Shown here: positions 1 to 8,070 of the stretch, in pieces
Layout of the letters: the number at the start of each line of letters is the position of its first letter
How positions within the stretch are numbered: the first letter of the stretch is position 1
Assembly (NCBI GenBank): GCA_003972845.1
Contig: QOAV01000050.1
Location: forward strand, 1-8,157
Length of the DNA: 8,157 nucleotides
From: Gammaproteobacteria bacterium
Lineage (GTDB): Bacteria > Pseudomonadota > Gammaproteobacteria > QOAV01
Direction: 5' to 3'
The notes under the pieces: generated by a model
Seen by the model: only the letters and a program-made list of their open reading frames with translations
The model's database searches: none
Told to the model about the DNA's origin: nothing
Translations under genes and position numbers: made by a program

Positions 1-12
1 CCGGTTAACCGG
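1..12. repeat. Perfect 12-bp palindrome at window edge
   Basis: Bases 1-12 read CCGGTTAACCGG, identical on both strands. The next base is G, so the palindrome may be 14 bp if the base before the window is C. It lies about 50 nt past the stop of the leftward glyoxalase-family gene and could be part of its transcription terminator, but any T-tract on the minus strand would fall outside the window. A terminator is therefore only a possibility. Confidence 0.4.
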
Positions 13-20
13 GTTATGCT

Positions 21-62
21 GGATATTATCAAAAAGGATGCCTGGAAAAGGATATTGTCAAA
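21..62. repeat. Pair of near-identical 13-bp direct repeats
   Basis: GGATATTATCAAA (21-33) and GGATATTGTCAAA (50-62) match at 12 of 13 bases, with starts 29 bp apart. Each copy also has an AAAAGGAT-like stretch close by. The repeats lie downstream of the leftward glyoxalase-family gene, the second ending one base before its stop codon. No function is evident. Two copies are too few for an array, and an AT-rich match like this may be chance. Confidence 0.35.
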
Positions 63-1735
<1,673 letters not shown>

Positions 1736-1743
1736 CAATAAAA

Positions 1744-1748
1744 CTCCT
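1744..1748 (-). promoter_or_regulatory. Shine-Dalgarno of icd
   Basis: On the minus strand AGGAG sits 8 nt before the ATG at 1735. It decides the start in favour of MAYQHINVP rather than the upstream ATG at 1813. Confidence 0.8.
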
Positions 1749-1803
1749 GGATGATTCTGCCCTGGCGGTTTGTCGCTGCAGGTGCGGGAAATTTCGACGG
1801 CGA

Positions 1804-1830
1804 AGCATATCACAAAGCGGCCGCTTTCAA
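1804..1830 (-). promoter_or_regulatory. Possible icd promoter with internal palindrome
   Basis: Reading leftward, TTGAAA (complement at 1825-1830) and TATGCT (complement at 1804-1809) are spaced 15 nt apart, short of the ideal 17. This would place the transcription start about 60 nt before the icd ATG. Nearly all of the spacer and part of the -35 are covered by the perfect 14-bp palindrome AAAGCGGCCGCTTT (1814-1827), positioned where a repressor could bind. Both the promoter and the operator reading are inferences from position and symmetry. Confidence 0.35.
1814..1827. repeat. Perfect 14-bp palindrome in the icd/NlpC divergent gap
   Basis: AAAGCGGCCGCTTT is a perfect two-fold symmetric sequence in the 204-bp gap between the divergent icd and the first NlpC/P60 gene. 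With no loop it is better suited to protein binding than to RNA folding. The flank to its right (1841-1895) is strongly AT-rich and probably contains the rightward promoter, although no clean -35/-10 pair can be picked there; TATGAT at 1891-1896 is one possible -10. Confidence 0.5.
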
Positions 1831-1925
1831 GAAAACCGCTTCATGCATATAAAATACAGCAACTTAAAAAGCTTTATTAAAGTATTTTATTATGATACGG
1901 TGTTAACTCCTCTCCAACAGGAATC

Positions 1926-1931
1926 AGGAGG
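1926..1931 (+). promoter_or_regulatory. Shine-Dalgarno of first NlpC/P60 gene
   Basis: AGGAGG, a full consensus ribosome binding site, lies 8 nt before the ATG at 1940. Confidence 0.85.
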
Positions 1932-1939
1932 ATCTGGGA

Positions 1940-2416
1940 ATGAAGCTCAAGCAATGGATGAAAACAGCGCTATTCTCGGCCACCGTCAGTGTACTGCTTA
2001 CTCTGGCCGCCTGTATGACATTGCCGAATTACGGCACAGAAAGGGTAGCGCGCGACAAGGTGATTCTGACTGCGCACGATAACATCGGCATACCCTACCG
2101 ATCGGGCGGTGACAATCCTGATCGCGGATTTGATTGCAGCGGCCTGACTCATTTCGCCTACCAGCACTCCGGCATCGAAATTCCGCGCACTGTTTATCAG
2201 CAGTACAAGCAACGCCATCGCGTGTCCGACATGAATTTGCGGCCGGGTGATCTGGTATTTTTCAAGAAGTGGTTTCGCCGCGTTTCTCATGTCGGCATTT
2301 ATCTGGGCAATGGCAAATTCATCCATTCTCCCGAAAAAGGGCAAACCGTGCGTATCAGCAACCTGAGCGACCGTTACTGGAAGAAACGTTACGCTGGCGC
2401 CGGTAATTTTTTCTGA
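1940..2416 (+). CDS. NlpC/P60 family lipoprotein (peptidoglycan hydrolase)
   Basis: This is a predicted cysteine peptidase of the NlpC/P60 family, whose members typically cut the D-gamma-glutamyl-meso-diaminopimelate bond in peptidoglycan stem peptides. The 158-residue product starts with a lipoprotein signal: KQWMK, a hydrophobic stretch at 10-22, then the lipobox LAAC with Cys25 as the lipidated residue. Met26 at +2 is not Asp, which predicts sorting to the outer membrane. The catalytic domain spans about 40-158: FDCSGL with nucleophile Cys66, RPGDLVFF (101-108), SHVGIYLG with His117, and FIHSP with His129, a complete Cys-His-His triad. There is no additional binding domain, so it is a minimal enzyme like E. 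coli NlpC or MepS (Spr). The gene is divergent from icd and is followed by a paralogue and a terminator-like hairpin. Function is confident at family level; the exact bond cut is inferred. Confidence 0.93.
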   Translation: MKLKQWMKTALFSATVSVLLTLAACMTLPNYGTERVARDKVILTAHDNIGIPYRSGGDNPDRGFDCSGLTHFAYQHSGIEIPRTVYQQYKQRHRVSDMNLRPGDLVFFKKWFRRVSHVGIYLGNGKFIHSPEKGQTVRISNLSDRYWKKRYAGAGNFF

Positions 2417-2443
2417 CGGGTTATTGTTGTCTCCTCCTGTTTG

Positions 2444-2474
2444 GCGGGTCAGAGTTTTTGGCCCGCATTCTTTT
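2444..2474 (+). terminator. Candidate Rho-independent terminator
   Basis: GCGGGTCA (2444-2451) pairs with TGGCCCGC (2459-2466) to form an 8-bp, GC-rich stem with one G-T wobble and a 7-nt loop, followed by ATTCTTTT. It lies 28 nt past the stop of the first NlpC/P60 gene. The T-tract is interrupted, so termination is probably partial. Confidence 0.5.
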
Positions 2475-2513
2475 GCCTGCTCCACATTGCGCCAGCCATA
2501 AAACAGAAAGCAG

Positions 2514-2542
2514 TTGTCACACAATAAATTTCATATTATTCT
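2514..2542 (+). promoter_or_regulatory. Candidate sigma70 promoter of second NlpC/P60 gene
   Basis: TTGTCA (2514-2519, 5 of 6 to the -35 consensus) is followed after exactly 17 nt by TATTCT (2537-2542, 4 of 6 to the -10 consensus) inside an AT-rich stretch. Transcription would start near 2549, giving a leader of about 80 nt before the ATG at 2632. Other -10 readings (TATTAT at 2534, TAATAT at 2542) have poorer spacing. Confidence 0.45.
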
Positions 2543-2631
2543 AATATACTGATTCATCATCGGGACAGAATCAGTAACAGGGTGATTGTGGCGCCGGATG
2601 CACGGATGTATTGGCCAGCAACAAAGGGCTT

Positions 2632-3129
2632 ATGCAATTCAAACCGTGGATCAAAACGAGTCTGATACTGGTATCGGAACTCATTACACTGGCGACGCTC
2701 GCACTGGGCGTCTATATCTTGTCGGGTAACCTGTACGAGACTCAGGCCCGGGCGCAGGTCATTCACAGCGCCCGGCAAATGCTCGGCAAGCCCTACTACT
2801 GGGGCAGCGCCAATCCGCGGCGCGGCTTTGATTGCAGCGGCCTGGTCAAATACAGCCACGAACAAACGCGTCTGCATCTGCCCCGCACCTCTGCCAGCCA
2901 GTACCAGCTAAGCCGGAAAGTCGCAAGGGACAAGCTGCAACCCGGCGATCTGGTATTTTTCAGAACCCGGGCCAGACAAGTGTCTCACGTGGGTATCTAT
3001 CTCGGCGACAAGCAGTTCATCCATGCGCCGCGCAGGGGCAAGGCCGTGCGCGTCAGCAGTCTGGATTCAACATACTGGAAAAAGCGCTACGTGGGCGCAG
3101 GAAATTATTACACTGTGTGGTCGCAGTAA
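2632..3129 (+). CDS. NlpC/P60 family hydrolase, membrane-anchored paralogue
   Basis: This is a second NlpC/P60 peptidoglycan hydrolase, 165 residues from the ATG. Hydrophobic residues 10-31, after MQFKPWIKTS, form an uncleaved anchor or a signal peptide. Unlike the preceding paralogue there is no lipobox cysteine. The catalytic domain has FDCSGL (Cys68), QPGDLVFF (103-110), SHVGIYLG (His119) and FIHAP (His131), so the Cys-His-His triad is intact, and ends in YWKKRYVGAGNYY, almost the same as its neighbour. An in-frame TTG at 2611 could add 7 residues, but the ATG is preferred because MQFKPWIKTSL aligns position by position with MKLKQWMKTAL of the paralogue; AAGGG at 2624-2628 is close (3 nt) to that ATG. 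The sites around both catalytic cysteines share an identical 18-nt stretch (2129-2146 and 2827-2844), indicating tandem duplication. The gene converges with rlmI, 31 bp away. Confidence 0.92.
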   Translation: MQFKPWIKTSLILVSELITLATLALGVYILSGNLYETQARAQVIHSARQMLGKPYYWGSANPRRGFDCSGLVKYSHEQTRLHLPRTSASQYQLSRKVARDKLQPGDLVFFRTRARQVSHVGIYLGDKQFIHAPRRGKAVRVSSLDSTYWKKRYVGAGNYYTVWSQ

Positions 3130-3160
3130 AACCCTGCCCGGCGACTTGAGGTCGTTATGC

Positions 3161-4351
3161 TCACTCCTCGTCCACCCGGCAAACCAGTCCCTTGAGGTAA
3201 TGCGCCTCCGGGTAGTTCAACGCCACCGGATGATCGGCTGCCTGGTCCAGACGTTGTTCGATCCATACATCCCGGCGCGCATCCAGCGCCCCATCGGCGA
3301 CTATTTTCTGAAACAGCTCGGGCTTGATATGGCCTGAGCAGGAAAAAGTGAACAGCCGCCCGCCGGGTCGCAGCAGTTTCAGCGCCAGCCGGTTGATATC
3401 CTTGTAGCCGCGCGAGGCCTTGTTGATCTGGGCGTGGCTTTCGGCGAATTTGGGCGGGTCGAGCACGATCAGATCAAAACCGCGGTCCTGGTCGCGAAAC
3501 AGCCGCAGGCGCTTGAATACGTCGTCGGTGATCTGTTCAGTACGATCGGTATCGATTTCGTTCAGCGCCAGGTTGCGGCTGATGGTTTTCTGAGCATCGT
3601 CCGACGTCTCCACAAAGGTCACCGACTTCGCACCTTTGACCAACGCCGACACACCAAAGCCACCCTGATAAGCAAAACAGTCCAGCACATCCTTGTCTTT
3701 GGCGATCGCACTAACCGCAGCCCGGTTGTCGCGCTGGTCCAGATAAAAGCCGGTTTTGTGGCCATTACGCACATCCACCTGAAAACGCACGCCGTTTTCT
3801 GTCAACTTGACAAGATTGGGAATCTCGCCGGAAATCGGCCCGGCGGCTTTCTCCAGCCCCTCCTTTTCCCGCGCAGCCGTATCAGATCGTTCATAGAAAG
3901 CCACATCGCCCAGCAGATTTCCCAGTTCGGCAACTACGGTCTTTTTCCACTGCTCCGCTCCGGCGGACAAAAACTGGCATACCACCACGTCGCCGTAGCG
4001 ATCTACAATGATGCCCGGTAGACCGTCAGACTCGGAAAACACCAGCCGCACAGCATTGGTCACGCCACTGTCCAGCAAAGAACGGCGGCGGTCGATGGCA
4101 TGTTGCAAACGCGCCCTGAAAAACGCCTCATCGATGGACTGATTGCAGTCAAACGACCACACCCGCGCCACGATCTGCGACTTGGGCGAATACGCCGCCA
4201 GTCCCATACACTGGCCGTTGCTGTCCAGCACGCGCACGGTTTCGCCAGGCCCGGGCTCACCCTTCACATGGGACACCGCGCCGGAAAACACCCACGGGTG
4301 ACGACGCTTGAGAGATTTATCGCGGCCAGGTTTGAGGAATAACGAATGCAT
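3161..4351 (-). CDS. rlmI: 23S rRNA m5C1962 methyltransferase RlmI
   Basis: This is an SAM-dependent methyltransferase that in E. coli (RlmI, formerly YccW) makes 5-methylcytosine at position 1962 of 23S rRNA. The product is 396 residues, the same length as E. coli RlmI. The N-terminal PUA-type RNA-binding domain (about 1-75) includes RRHPWVFSGAV (16-26) and AYSPKSQI. A central region contains ESDGLPGIIVDRYG (107-120) and NGHKTGFYLDQRDNR (196-210). The Rossmann domain has motif I VLDCFAYQGGFG (222-233), the acidic VETS, the motif IV-like VLDPPKF (296-302) and TFSCSG (335-340) with Cys338, the likely catalytic cysteine. The start at ATG 4349-4351 is chosen over an upstream in-frame ATG at 4405 because MHSLFLKPGRDKSLKRRHPW matches the family N-terminus; the Shine-Dalgarno is weak. 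The gene is divergent from prfC with 105 bp between starts. The target base is inferred from orthology. Confidence 0.94.
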   Translation of the reverse strand: MHSLFLKPGRDKSLKRRHPWVFSGAVSHVKGEPGPGETVRVLDSNGQCMGLAAYSPKSQIVARVWSFDCNQSIDEAFFRARLQHAIDRRRSLLDSGVTNAVRLVFSESDGLPGIIVDRYGDVVVCQFLSAGAEQWKKTVVAELGNLLGDVAFYERSDTAAREKEGLEKAAGPISGEIPNLVKLTENGVRFQVDVRNGHKTGFYLDQRDNRAAVSAIAKDKDVLDCFAYQGGFGVSALVKGAKSVTFVETSDDAQKTISRNLALNEIDTDRTEQITDDVFKRLRLFRDQDRGFDLIVLDPPKFAESHAQINKASRGYKDINRLALKLLRPGGRLFTFSCSGHIKPELFQKIVADGALDARRDVWIEQRLDQAADHPVALNYPEAHYLKGLVCRVDEE

Positions 4352-4396
4352 GACATAGTTCCAATTCAAGTGCGGCGGATGATACGCCAAAGCCCG

Positions 4397-4425
4397 GAGA
4401 CACACTAACGCTGCACAGGTATAAT
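4397..4425 (+). promoter_or_regulatory. Sigma70-like promoter of prfC
   Basis: A perfect -10 box TATAAT (4420-4425) lies 17 nt after GAGACA (4397-4402), which matches the -35 consensus at its last four bases. Transcription would start near 4432, leaving a leader of only about 25 nt before the prfC ATG. Confidence 0.6.
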
Positions 4426-4456
4426 CCGCGCCCGTTTCAGCTCAACGATCATCGCC

Positions 4457-6025
4457 ATGCCCTTGCAGGAAGAAGTCACCAAACGGCGCACTTTCGCCAT
4501 CATTTCCCACCCCGACGCGGGCAAGACCACGCTGACAGAGAAGCTGTTGCTGTTCGGCGGCCTGATCCAGAAAGCGGGCACGGTGAAGGCCAAGAAAACC
4601 GGCGCGTTCGCGGCGTCGGACTGGATGGCGATGGAGCAGGAGCGCGGCATTTCCGTGACTTCGTCGGTGATGCAGTTCCCCTATAACGAGCGCATCGTCA
4701 ACCTGCTGGACACGCCCGGCCACGCCGACTTTTCCGAAGATACCTATCGCGTACTCACCGCCGTGGATTCGGCGCTGATGGTTATCGACGTAGCCAAGGG
4801 CGTGGAGGAGCGCACTATCAAGCTCATGGACGTGTGCCGCCTGCGCGACACGCCCATTTACACCTTCATCAACAAGCTCGACCGCGAAGGCAAGGAGCCC
4901 ATCGAGCTGCTGGACGAGGTGGAAACCGTGCTGAATATCATGTGCGCGCCGATCACCTGGCCGGTGGGCATGGGCAAGAATTTTCGTGGTATTTATCATT
5001 TGTACGAAGATCGGGTGTACCTGTACGAGCGCAAGGACGACGGCAGCGGCCGCATCATCGATGGCCTGGACAACCCGGAGCTGGACGAGGCCATTGGCGA
5101 TACTGCTGATGAGCTGCGCGAGGAAATCGAACTGGTGCGCGGCGCCAGCAATGAATTCGACGAGGAAATGTATCTGGCGGGCGAGTTGTCGCCGGTGTTC
5201 TTTGGCACCGCGCTGGCGAATTTCGGCATTACGCAAATGCTGGATTCCTTTGTGGAAAACGCGCCCATGCCGCAAGCCTACGCCTCGGCAGAGCGCGACG
5301 TGGAGCCGACCGAGCCGAAATTCAGCGGCTTCGTGTTCAAAATCCAGGCCAACATGGACCCCAAACACCGCGATCGCATCGCCTTCATGCGCGTGGTGTC
5401 CGGCACATACAAAGGCGGCATGAAACTGCGCCATGTACGCATCGGCAAGGACATCAAAACCGACGCGCTGACTTTCATGGCCGCCGACCGCAGCCATGTG
5501 GATCAAGCTTTCCCCGGCGACATCATCGGCCTGCACAACCACGGCACCATAAGAATTGGGGATACCATGACCGAGGGCGAAAACCTGAAATTCACCGGCA
5601 TTCCCAACTTTGCGCCGGAGATCTTTCGCCGCGTCAATCTGCGCGACCCGCTCAAGGCCAAGGCGCTGAACAAGGGCCTCGATCAGCTCTGCGAAGAAGG
5701 CGCAACCCAGGTTTTCCGCCCGCTGATTTCCAACGACGTGATACTGGGCGCGGTGGGCATGCTGCAATTCGACGTGGTGGCGTCACGTCTGAAAACCGAA
5801 TACAAGGTGGACAGCAGTTTTGACACCGTACCCATCCGCACCGCGCGCTGGGTGAGCTGCGATGACCCGAAAAAGTTCGATGACTTCCAGCGCAAGAACG
5901 AAGCCAATCTCGCCATCGACCACGCTGGTGAACTGGTCTATCTGGCGCCCTCGCCGGTCAACCTGCAACTGGCGCAGGAGCGTTGGCCGGATGTGACATT
6001 CAATGCCACGCGGGAGCAGTTGTAG
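4457..6025 (+). CDS. prfC: Peptide chain release factor 3 (RF3)
   Basis: RF3 is a translational GTPase that recycles RF1 and RF2 from the ribosome after peptide release. The product is 522 residues (E. coli RF3 is 529). The GTPase domain shows P-loop SHPDAGKTT (17-25), the switch region [12 protein letters not shown] (59-70), [12 protein letters not shown] (85-96) and NKLDRE (139-144). The EF-Tu-like second domain begins around [19 protein letters not shown], and the RF3-specific C-terminal domain includes [20 protein letters not shown] and runs to the end. FSEDTYR and [12 protein letters not shown] motifs distinguish RF3 from EF-G. There is no visible Shine-Dalgarno before the ATG, which is unusual for such a gene. 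The start is supported by the family N-terminus ([20 protein letters not shown]). It probably forms its own transcription unit, ending at a hairpin at 6042. Confidence 0.97.
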   Translation: MPLQEEVTKRRTFAIISHPDAGKTTLTEKLLLFGGLIQKAGTVKAKKTGAFAASDWMAMEQERGISVTSSVMQFPYNERIVNLLDTPGHADFSEDTYRVLTAVDSALMVIDVAKGVEERTIKLMDVCRLRDTPIYTFINKLDREGKEPIELLDEVETVLNIMCAPITWPVGMGKNFRGIYHLYEDRVYLYERKDDGSGRIIDGLDNPELDEAIGDTADELREEIELVRGASNEFDEEMYLAGELSPVFFGTALANFGITQMLDSFVENAPMPQAYASAERDVEPTEPKFSGFVFKIQANMDPKHRDRIAFMRVVSGTYKGGMKLRHVRIGKDIKTDALTFMAADRSHVDQAFPGDIIGLHNHGTIRIGDTMTEGENLKFTGIPNFAPEIFRRVNLRDPLKAKALNKGLDQLCEEGATQVFRPLISNDVILGAVGMLQFDVVASRLKTEYKVDSSFDTVPIRTARWVSCDDPKKFDDFQRKNEANLAIDHAGELVYLAPSPVNLQLAQERWPDVTFNATREQL

Positions 6026-6041
6026 CACCCTGAAGTCCCAT

Positions 6042-6074
6042 GCCCGGTAGCATCAACCGGGCCCGCCATTTTAT
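6042..6074 (+). terminator. Candidate terminator after prfC
   Basis: GCCCGGT (6042-6048) and ACCGGGC (6056-6062) form a perfect 7-bp stem with a 7-nt loop, 16 nt past the prfC stop. The T-rich ATTTTATT begins 5 nt after the stem, later than in an ideal intrinsic terminator, so it may be weak and allow read-through into the next gene. Confidence 0.45.
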
Positions 6075-6103
6075 TCTCGCCCCTTGTCGGTGTATCCTCC
6101 CGC

Positions 6104-6109
6104 AAGGGA
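6104..6109 (+). promoter_or_regulatory. Shine-Dalgarno fixing the LMF-family start
   Basis: AAGGGA lies 8 nt before the ATG at 6118. It favours this start over the in-frame ATG at 6040, which sits inside the prfC terminator hairpin loop region and would add 26 residues not expected for the family. Confidence 0.65.
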
Positions 6110-6117
6110 TACGTACC

Positions 6118-7584
6118 ATGAAAGCACTCATTGCATGGCTATTCGAGCCGGATCGTGACTTTGTTCTGGCCAGCAGGCTGTTCATCCGCGCCCTGGCGCT
6201 GATCTATTTCGCCGCCTTTACCTCGCTGGCGCTGCAGATCGCCGGGCTGGCCGGGCCGGACGGCATCCTTCCGTTTCAGAACCTGCTCGACTACCGTCTG
6301 CACAACGAAGGCGCCGCCGCCTGGTGGCGCATGCCCAATCTGTTCTGGCTCAACAGCAGCGACTGGATGTTGCAGACAGTCGCCTGGCTGGGCAGTTTCC
6401 TGTCCCTGCTGTTGCTGGTCGGCCGCTGCCAGCGACCGATTCTGATCCTGCTGTTCATTCTCTATCTGTCGCTCTACCATGCCGGGCAGATTTTCATGAA
6501 CTTCCAGTGGGATACGCTGTTGCTGGAAAGCGGTTTCCTCAGCATTTTTCTGGTCAGCGGCCCCAACCGGCTGCTGGTGTTCATGTTTCACTGGCTGCTG
6601 TTTCGCCTGCGCTTCATGTCCGGCGTGTCCAAGCTGTCCAGCGGCGACGAGGCCTGGTCCAGCCTGACCACGCTGAAATATTATTTCGAGACCCAGCCAC
6701 TACCCCATGTGGGGTCCTGGTATTTCCACCATCTGCCGGAATGGATGCTCACCGGCGGCACCGTGCTGGCACTGTTCTCCGAGCTGATCGTGCCGTTCTT
6801 CATTTTTCTGCCGCGCCCGTTCCGCCTGTTCGCCGCGGGCGTAACCATACTCATGCAAACCCTGATCATCGCCAGCAGCAACCACAACTTCATCAACCTG
6901 CTGACCATCGCCCTGTGCCTGTTCCTGCTGGATGACCGCTTTTTGCAGAAATGGCTGCCCTGGCTGAGCCGGTTCGGCAAATCCGGCAGCCCCGAGCCAG
7001 CACCGCCGCCCCTGCCCGTTGTCGAACGTGGCTTGCTGGCGTTGGTCAGTCCGCTGATTATCGTCTCCAGCCTCACCGTGTTCGCCTGGTCCAATTTCCA
7101 CTGGAGCGCGCCCCGGGTGCTGGCGAAAATTACCGGCTACACCAATAGTTACGGCCTGGGGCTGGATTACCACGTATTCCCCACCATGCAGGTTCAACAG
7201 CAGGTGCTGGAAATCCAGGGCTCCCATGATGGCCGCGACTGGAAAACCTACACCTTCCGCTACAAACCCGGTGCTGTGTCCAGCGCGCCGCGCTTCATCG
7301 TTCCGCACCAGCCACGGCTGGACTGGATGATCTGGTTCGTGCCGTCTCAGGCGAACTGGAACAAAGAATGGTTCAACGGCTTTATGGACGCCCTGCTGCG
7401 CGGCTCGCCCACGGTGCTGGCGCTGCTGGAAAACAACCCCTTTCCCGACCGGCCCCCGCGCTACCTGCGCGTTCCCGCCTGGGAGTATCATTTCACCACA
7501 CCAGAACAGCGCAAGGCCACCGGCAACTGGTGGACGCGGAAATATCTGGGCTTGTTCCCGCATGTGCCGAGACGATACCCGTAG
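6118..7584 (+). CDS. Lipase maturation factor family membrane protein
   Basis: This is a polytopic inner-membrane protein of the lipase maturation factor family (LMF1-like, DUF1222), 488 residues. Vertebrate LMF1 helps fold secreted lipases in the ER; the role of bacterial members is not established. Family signatures in order are LFIRALALIYFAAF (21-34), GLAGPDGILP (43-52), NFQWDTLLLESGFL (128-141), FRLRFMSGVSKLSSGD (162-177), ETQPLPH (191-197), NHNFINLLT (255-263) and LLDD (270-273). At least seven hydrophobic stretches occur between 20 and 325, including 86-101, 107-122, 211-232, 236-252, 259-271 and 304-324. A hydrophilic proline-rich link (289-300) precedes the last one. The C-terminal domain (about 330-488) has the family pattern LEIQGSHDGRDWK, YKPG, VPHQPRLDWMIWF and NPFPDRPPRYLR, and probably lies in the periplasm. 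No lipase gene is adjacent. Start at 6118 is set by AAGGGA. Family assignment is firm, function unknown. Confidence 0.9.
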   Translation: MKALIAWLFEPDRDFVLASRLFIRALALIYFAAFTSLALQIAGLAGPDGILPFQNLLDYRLHNEGAAAWWRMPNLFWLNSSDWMLQTVAWLGSFLSLLLLVGRCQRPILILLFILYLSLYHAGQIFMNFQWDTLLLESGFLSIFLVSGPNRLLVFMFHWLLFRLRFMSGVSKLSSGDEAWSSLTTLKYYFETQPLPHVGSWYFHHLPEWMLTGGTVLALFSELIVPFFIFLPRPFRLFAAGVTILMQTLIIASSNHNFINLLTIALCLFLLDDRFLQKWLPWLSRFGKSGSPEPAPPPLPVVERGLLALVSPLIIVSSLTVFAWSNFHWSAPRVLAKITGYTNSYGLGLDYHVFPTMQVQQQVLEIQGSHDGRDWKTYTFRYKPGAVSSAPRFIVPHQPRLDWMIWFVPSQANWNKEWFNGFMDALLRGSPTVLALLENNPFPDRPPRYLRVPAWEYHFTTPEQRKATGNWWTRKYLGLFPHVPRRYP

Positions 7585-7600
7585 GGATGAATGCAGTAGT

Positions 7601-7616
7601 GGCGGATTTATCCGCC
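7601..7616. repeat. REP-like palindrome after the LMF-family gene
   Basis: GGCGGATTTATCCGCC is a perfect 16-bp palindrome that can fold as a 6-bp stem with a TTTA loop, 17 nt past the stop of the membrane-protein gene. It is preceded by GTAGGGATGAATG, a layout like dispersed palindromic elements found between genes in many gammaproteobacteria. There is no T-tract, so it is not a typical terminator. Whether it is repeated elsewhere cannot be seen here. Confidence 0.4.
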
Positions 7617-7648
7617 CTGCCCCTCACACCAGATTCCCCGTCAAATGA

Positions 7649-7660
7649 AAGATGCATCTT
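7649..7660. repeat. Perfect 12-bp palindrome
   Basis: AAGATGCATCTT is a perfect palindrome in the 126-bp gap upstream of the unknown gene at 7711. Its symmetry and AT-rich ends would suit a dimeric regulator, but there is no clear promoter beside it to support that. Confidence 0.35.
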
Positions 7661-7676
7661 GCCCCCGACAATGATT

Positions 7677-7697
7677 AAATCCGCTCCCCGGATTTTT
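7677..7697 (+). terminator. Terminator-like hairpin just before a start codon
   Basis: AAATCCG (7677-7683) and CGGATTT (7689-7695) form a perfect 7-bp stem with loop CTCCC, and the T-run extends two bases past the stem. It could end transcription from the membrane-protein gene. It finishes only 13 nt before the ATG at 7711, where the ribosome binding site should be, so it may instead be a leader element controlling the downstream pair. Confidence 0.5.
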
Positions 7698-7710
7698 ACG
7701 TCACAGCAAC

Positions 7711-8070
7711 ATGGTCGCCCAAGCCTTTCGAGACAAAGCACAACAACTTGCCAGCCAGCATGACGGTTTTGACGCCGACGCCATGACGTATTCCGGCGTG
7801 TTTACCGTCAACGCCGCTGACCTGCCGCTGGCGGTAGCAAAGCGACACAGCGGCGCAGGCATCATCGTGACATTTCTCGTCTCCAAACAACAGGCCGTGA
7901 TCTGGGTTGGCGGCGAACGCTTCTGGGCCGGCGGCGGCGACCCCATGGCCGACGAAATTTTCGAGCAAGTCGTCAAACCGTGGATATACGAACAAGCGCC
8001 CGACGTGTTCCGCTTCTTTCAGGGCCTGCCCGACGACACCCTGACCATCGACCTGTTCGAAAACGAGTGA
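7711..8070 (+). CDS. Hypothetical protein upstream of Rof-like gene
   Basis: I do not recognise this 119-residue protein. It has no signal peptide or membrane segment and looks cytoplasmic, of mixed alpha/beta composition and acidic at the C-terminus (LPDDTLTIDLFENE). Notable stretches are FTVNAADLPLAVAK (31-44), a hydrophobic strand pair around IIVTFLVSKQQAVIWVGG (51-68), a glycine-rich FWAGGGDPM (71-79) and an aromatic VVKPWIYEQAPDVFRFF (87-103). The ATG at 7711 is the first start codon after an in-frame stop at 7672. It has no visible Shine-Dalgarno and follows a terminator-like hairpin by 13 nt; an internal ATG at 7783 is possible but would lose 24 residues. Base composition resembles its neighbours. 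Its stop overlaps the GTG of the next gene, so the two are probably translated together. Reality as a gene is likely; function unknown. Confidence 0.75.
   Translation: MVAQAFRDKAQQLASQHDGFDADAMTYSGVFTVNAADLPLAVAKRHSGAGIIVTFLVSKQQAVIWVGGERFWAGGGDPMADEIFEQVVKPWIYEQAPDVFRFFQGLPDDTLTIDLFENE

Noticed and set aside
21..62. The two 13-bp direct repeats as the start of a CRISPR array
   Set aside because: There are only two short imperfect copies with a 16-bp gap, no repeat of usual CRISPR length, and no cas genes in the window.
1736..1813. An upstream ATG extending Icd by 26 residues
   Set aside because: The extension has no homology to Icd, would overlap the promoter region, and the internal ATG at 1735 has a good AGGAG at the right distance.
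2632..3129. The second NlpC/P60 gene as a decaying pseudogene copy
   Set aside because: All three catalytic residues and the full domain are intact with no frameshift, so loss of the lipobox looks like divergence rather than decay.
3434..4021. A 195-codon open frame on the plus strand inside rlmI
   Set aside because: It is antisense to a full-length RlmI with no recognisable features of its own.
4442..5767. A 441-codon open frame on the minus strand opposite prfC
   Set aside because: It is antisense to a clear RF3 gene and its translation is His/Ala/Val-rich without any family pattern, as expected from the complement of GC-rich coding DNA.
6040..6117. An upstream ATG extending the LMF-family protein by 26 residues
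   Set aside because: The extension is hydrophilic and basic and overlaps the hairpin after prfC, while the ATG at 6118 has AAGGGA 8 nt upstream and begins at the family's usual N-terminus.
6700..7563. A 287-codon open frame on the minus strand inside the LMF-family gene
   Set aside because: It is antisense to a gene with complete family motifs, and its Gln/Gly/Val-rich translation looks like a composition artefact.
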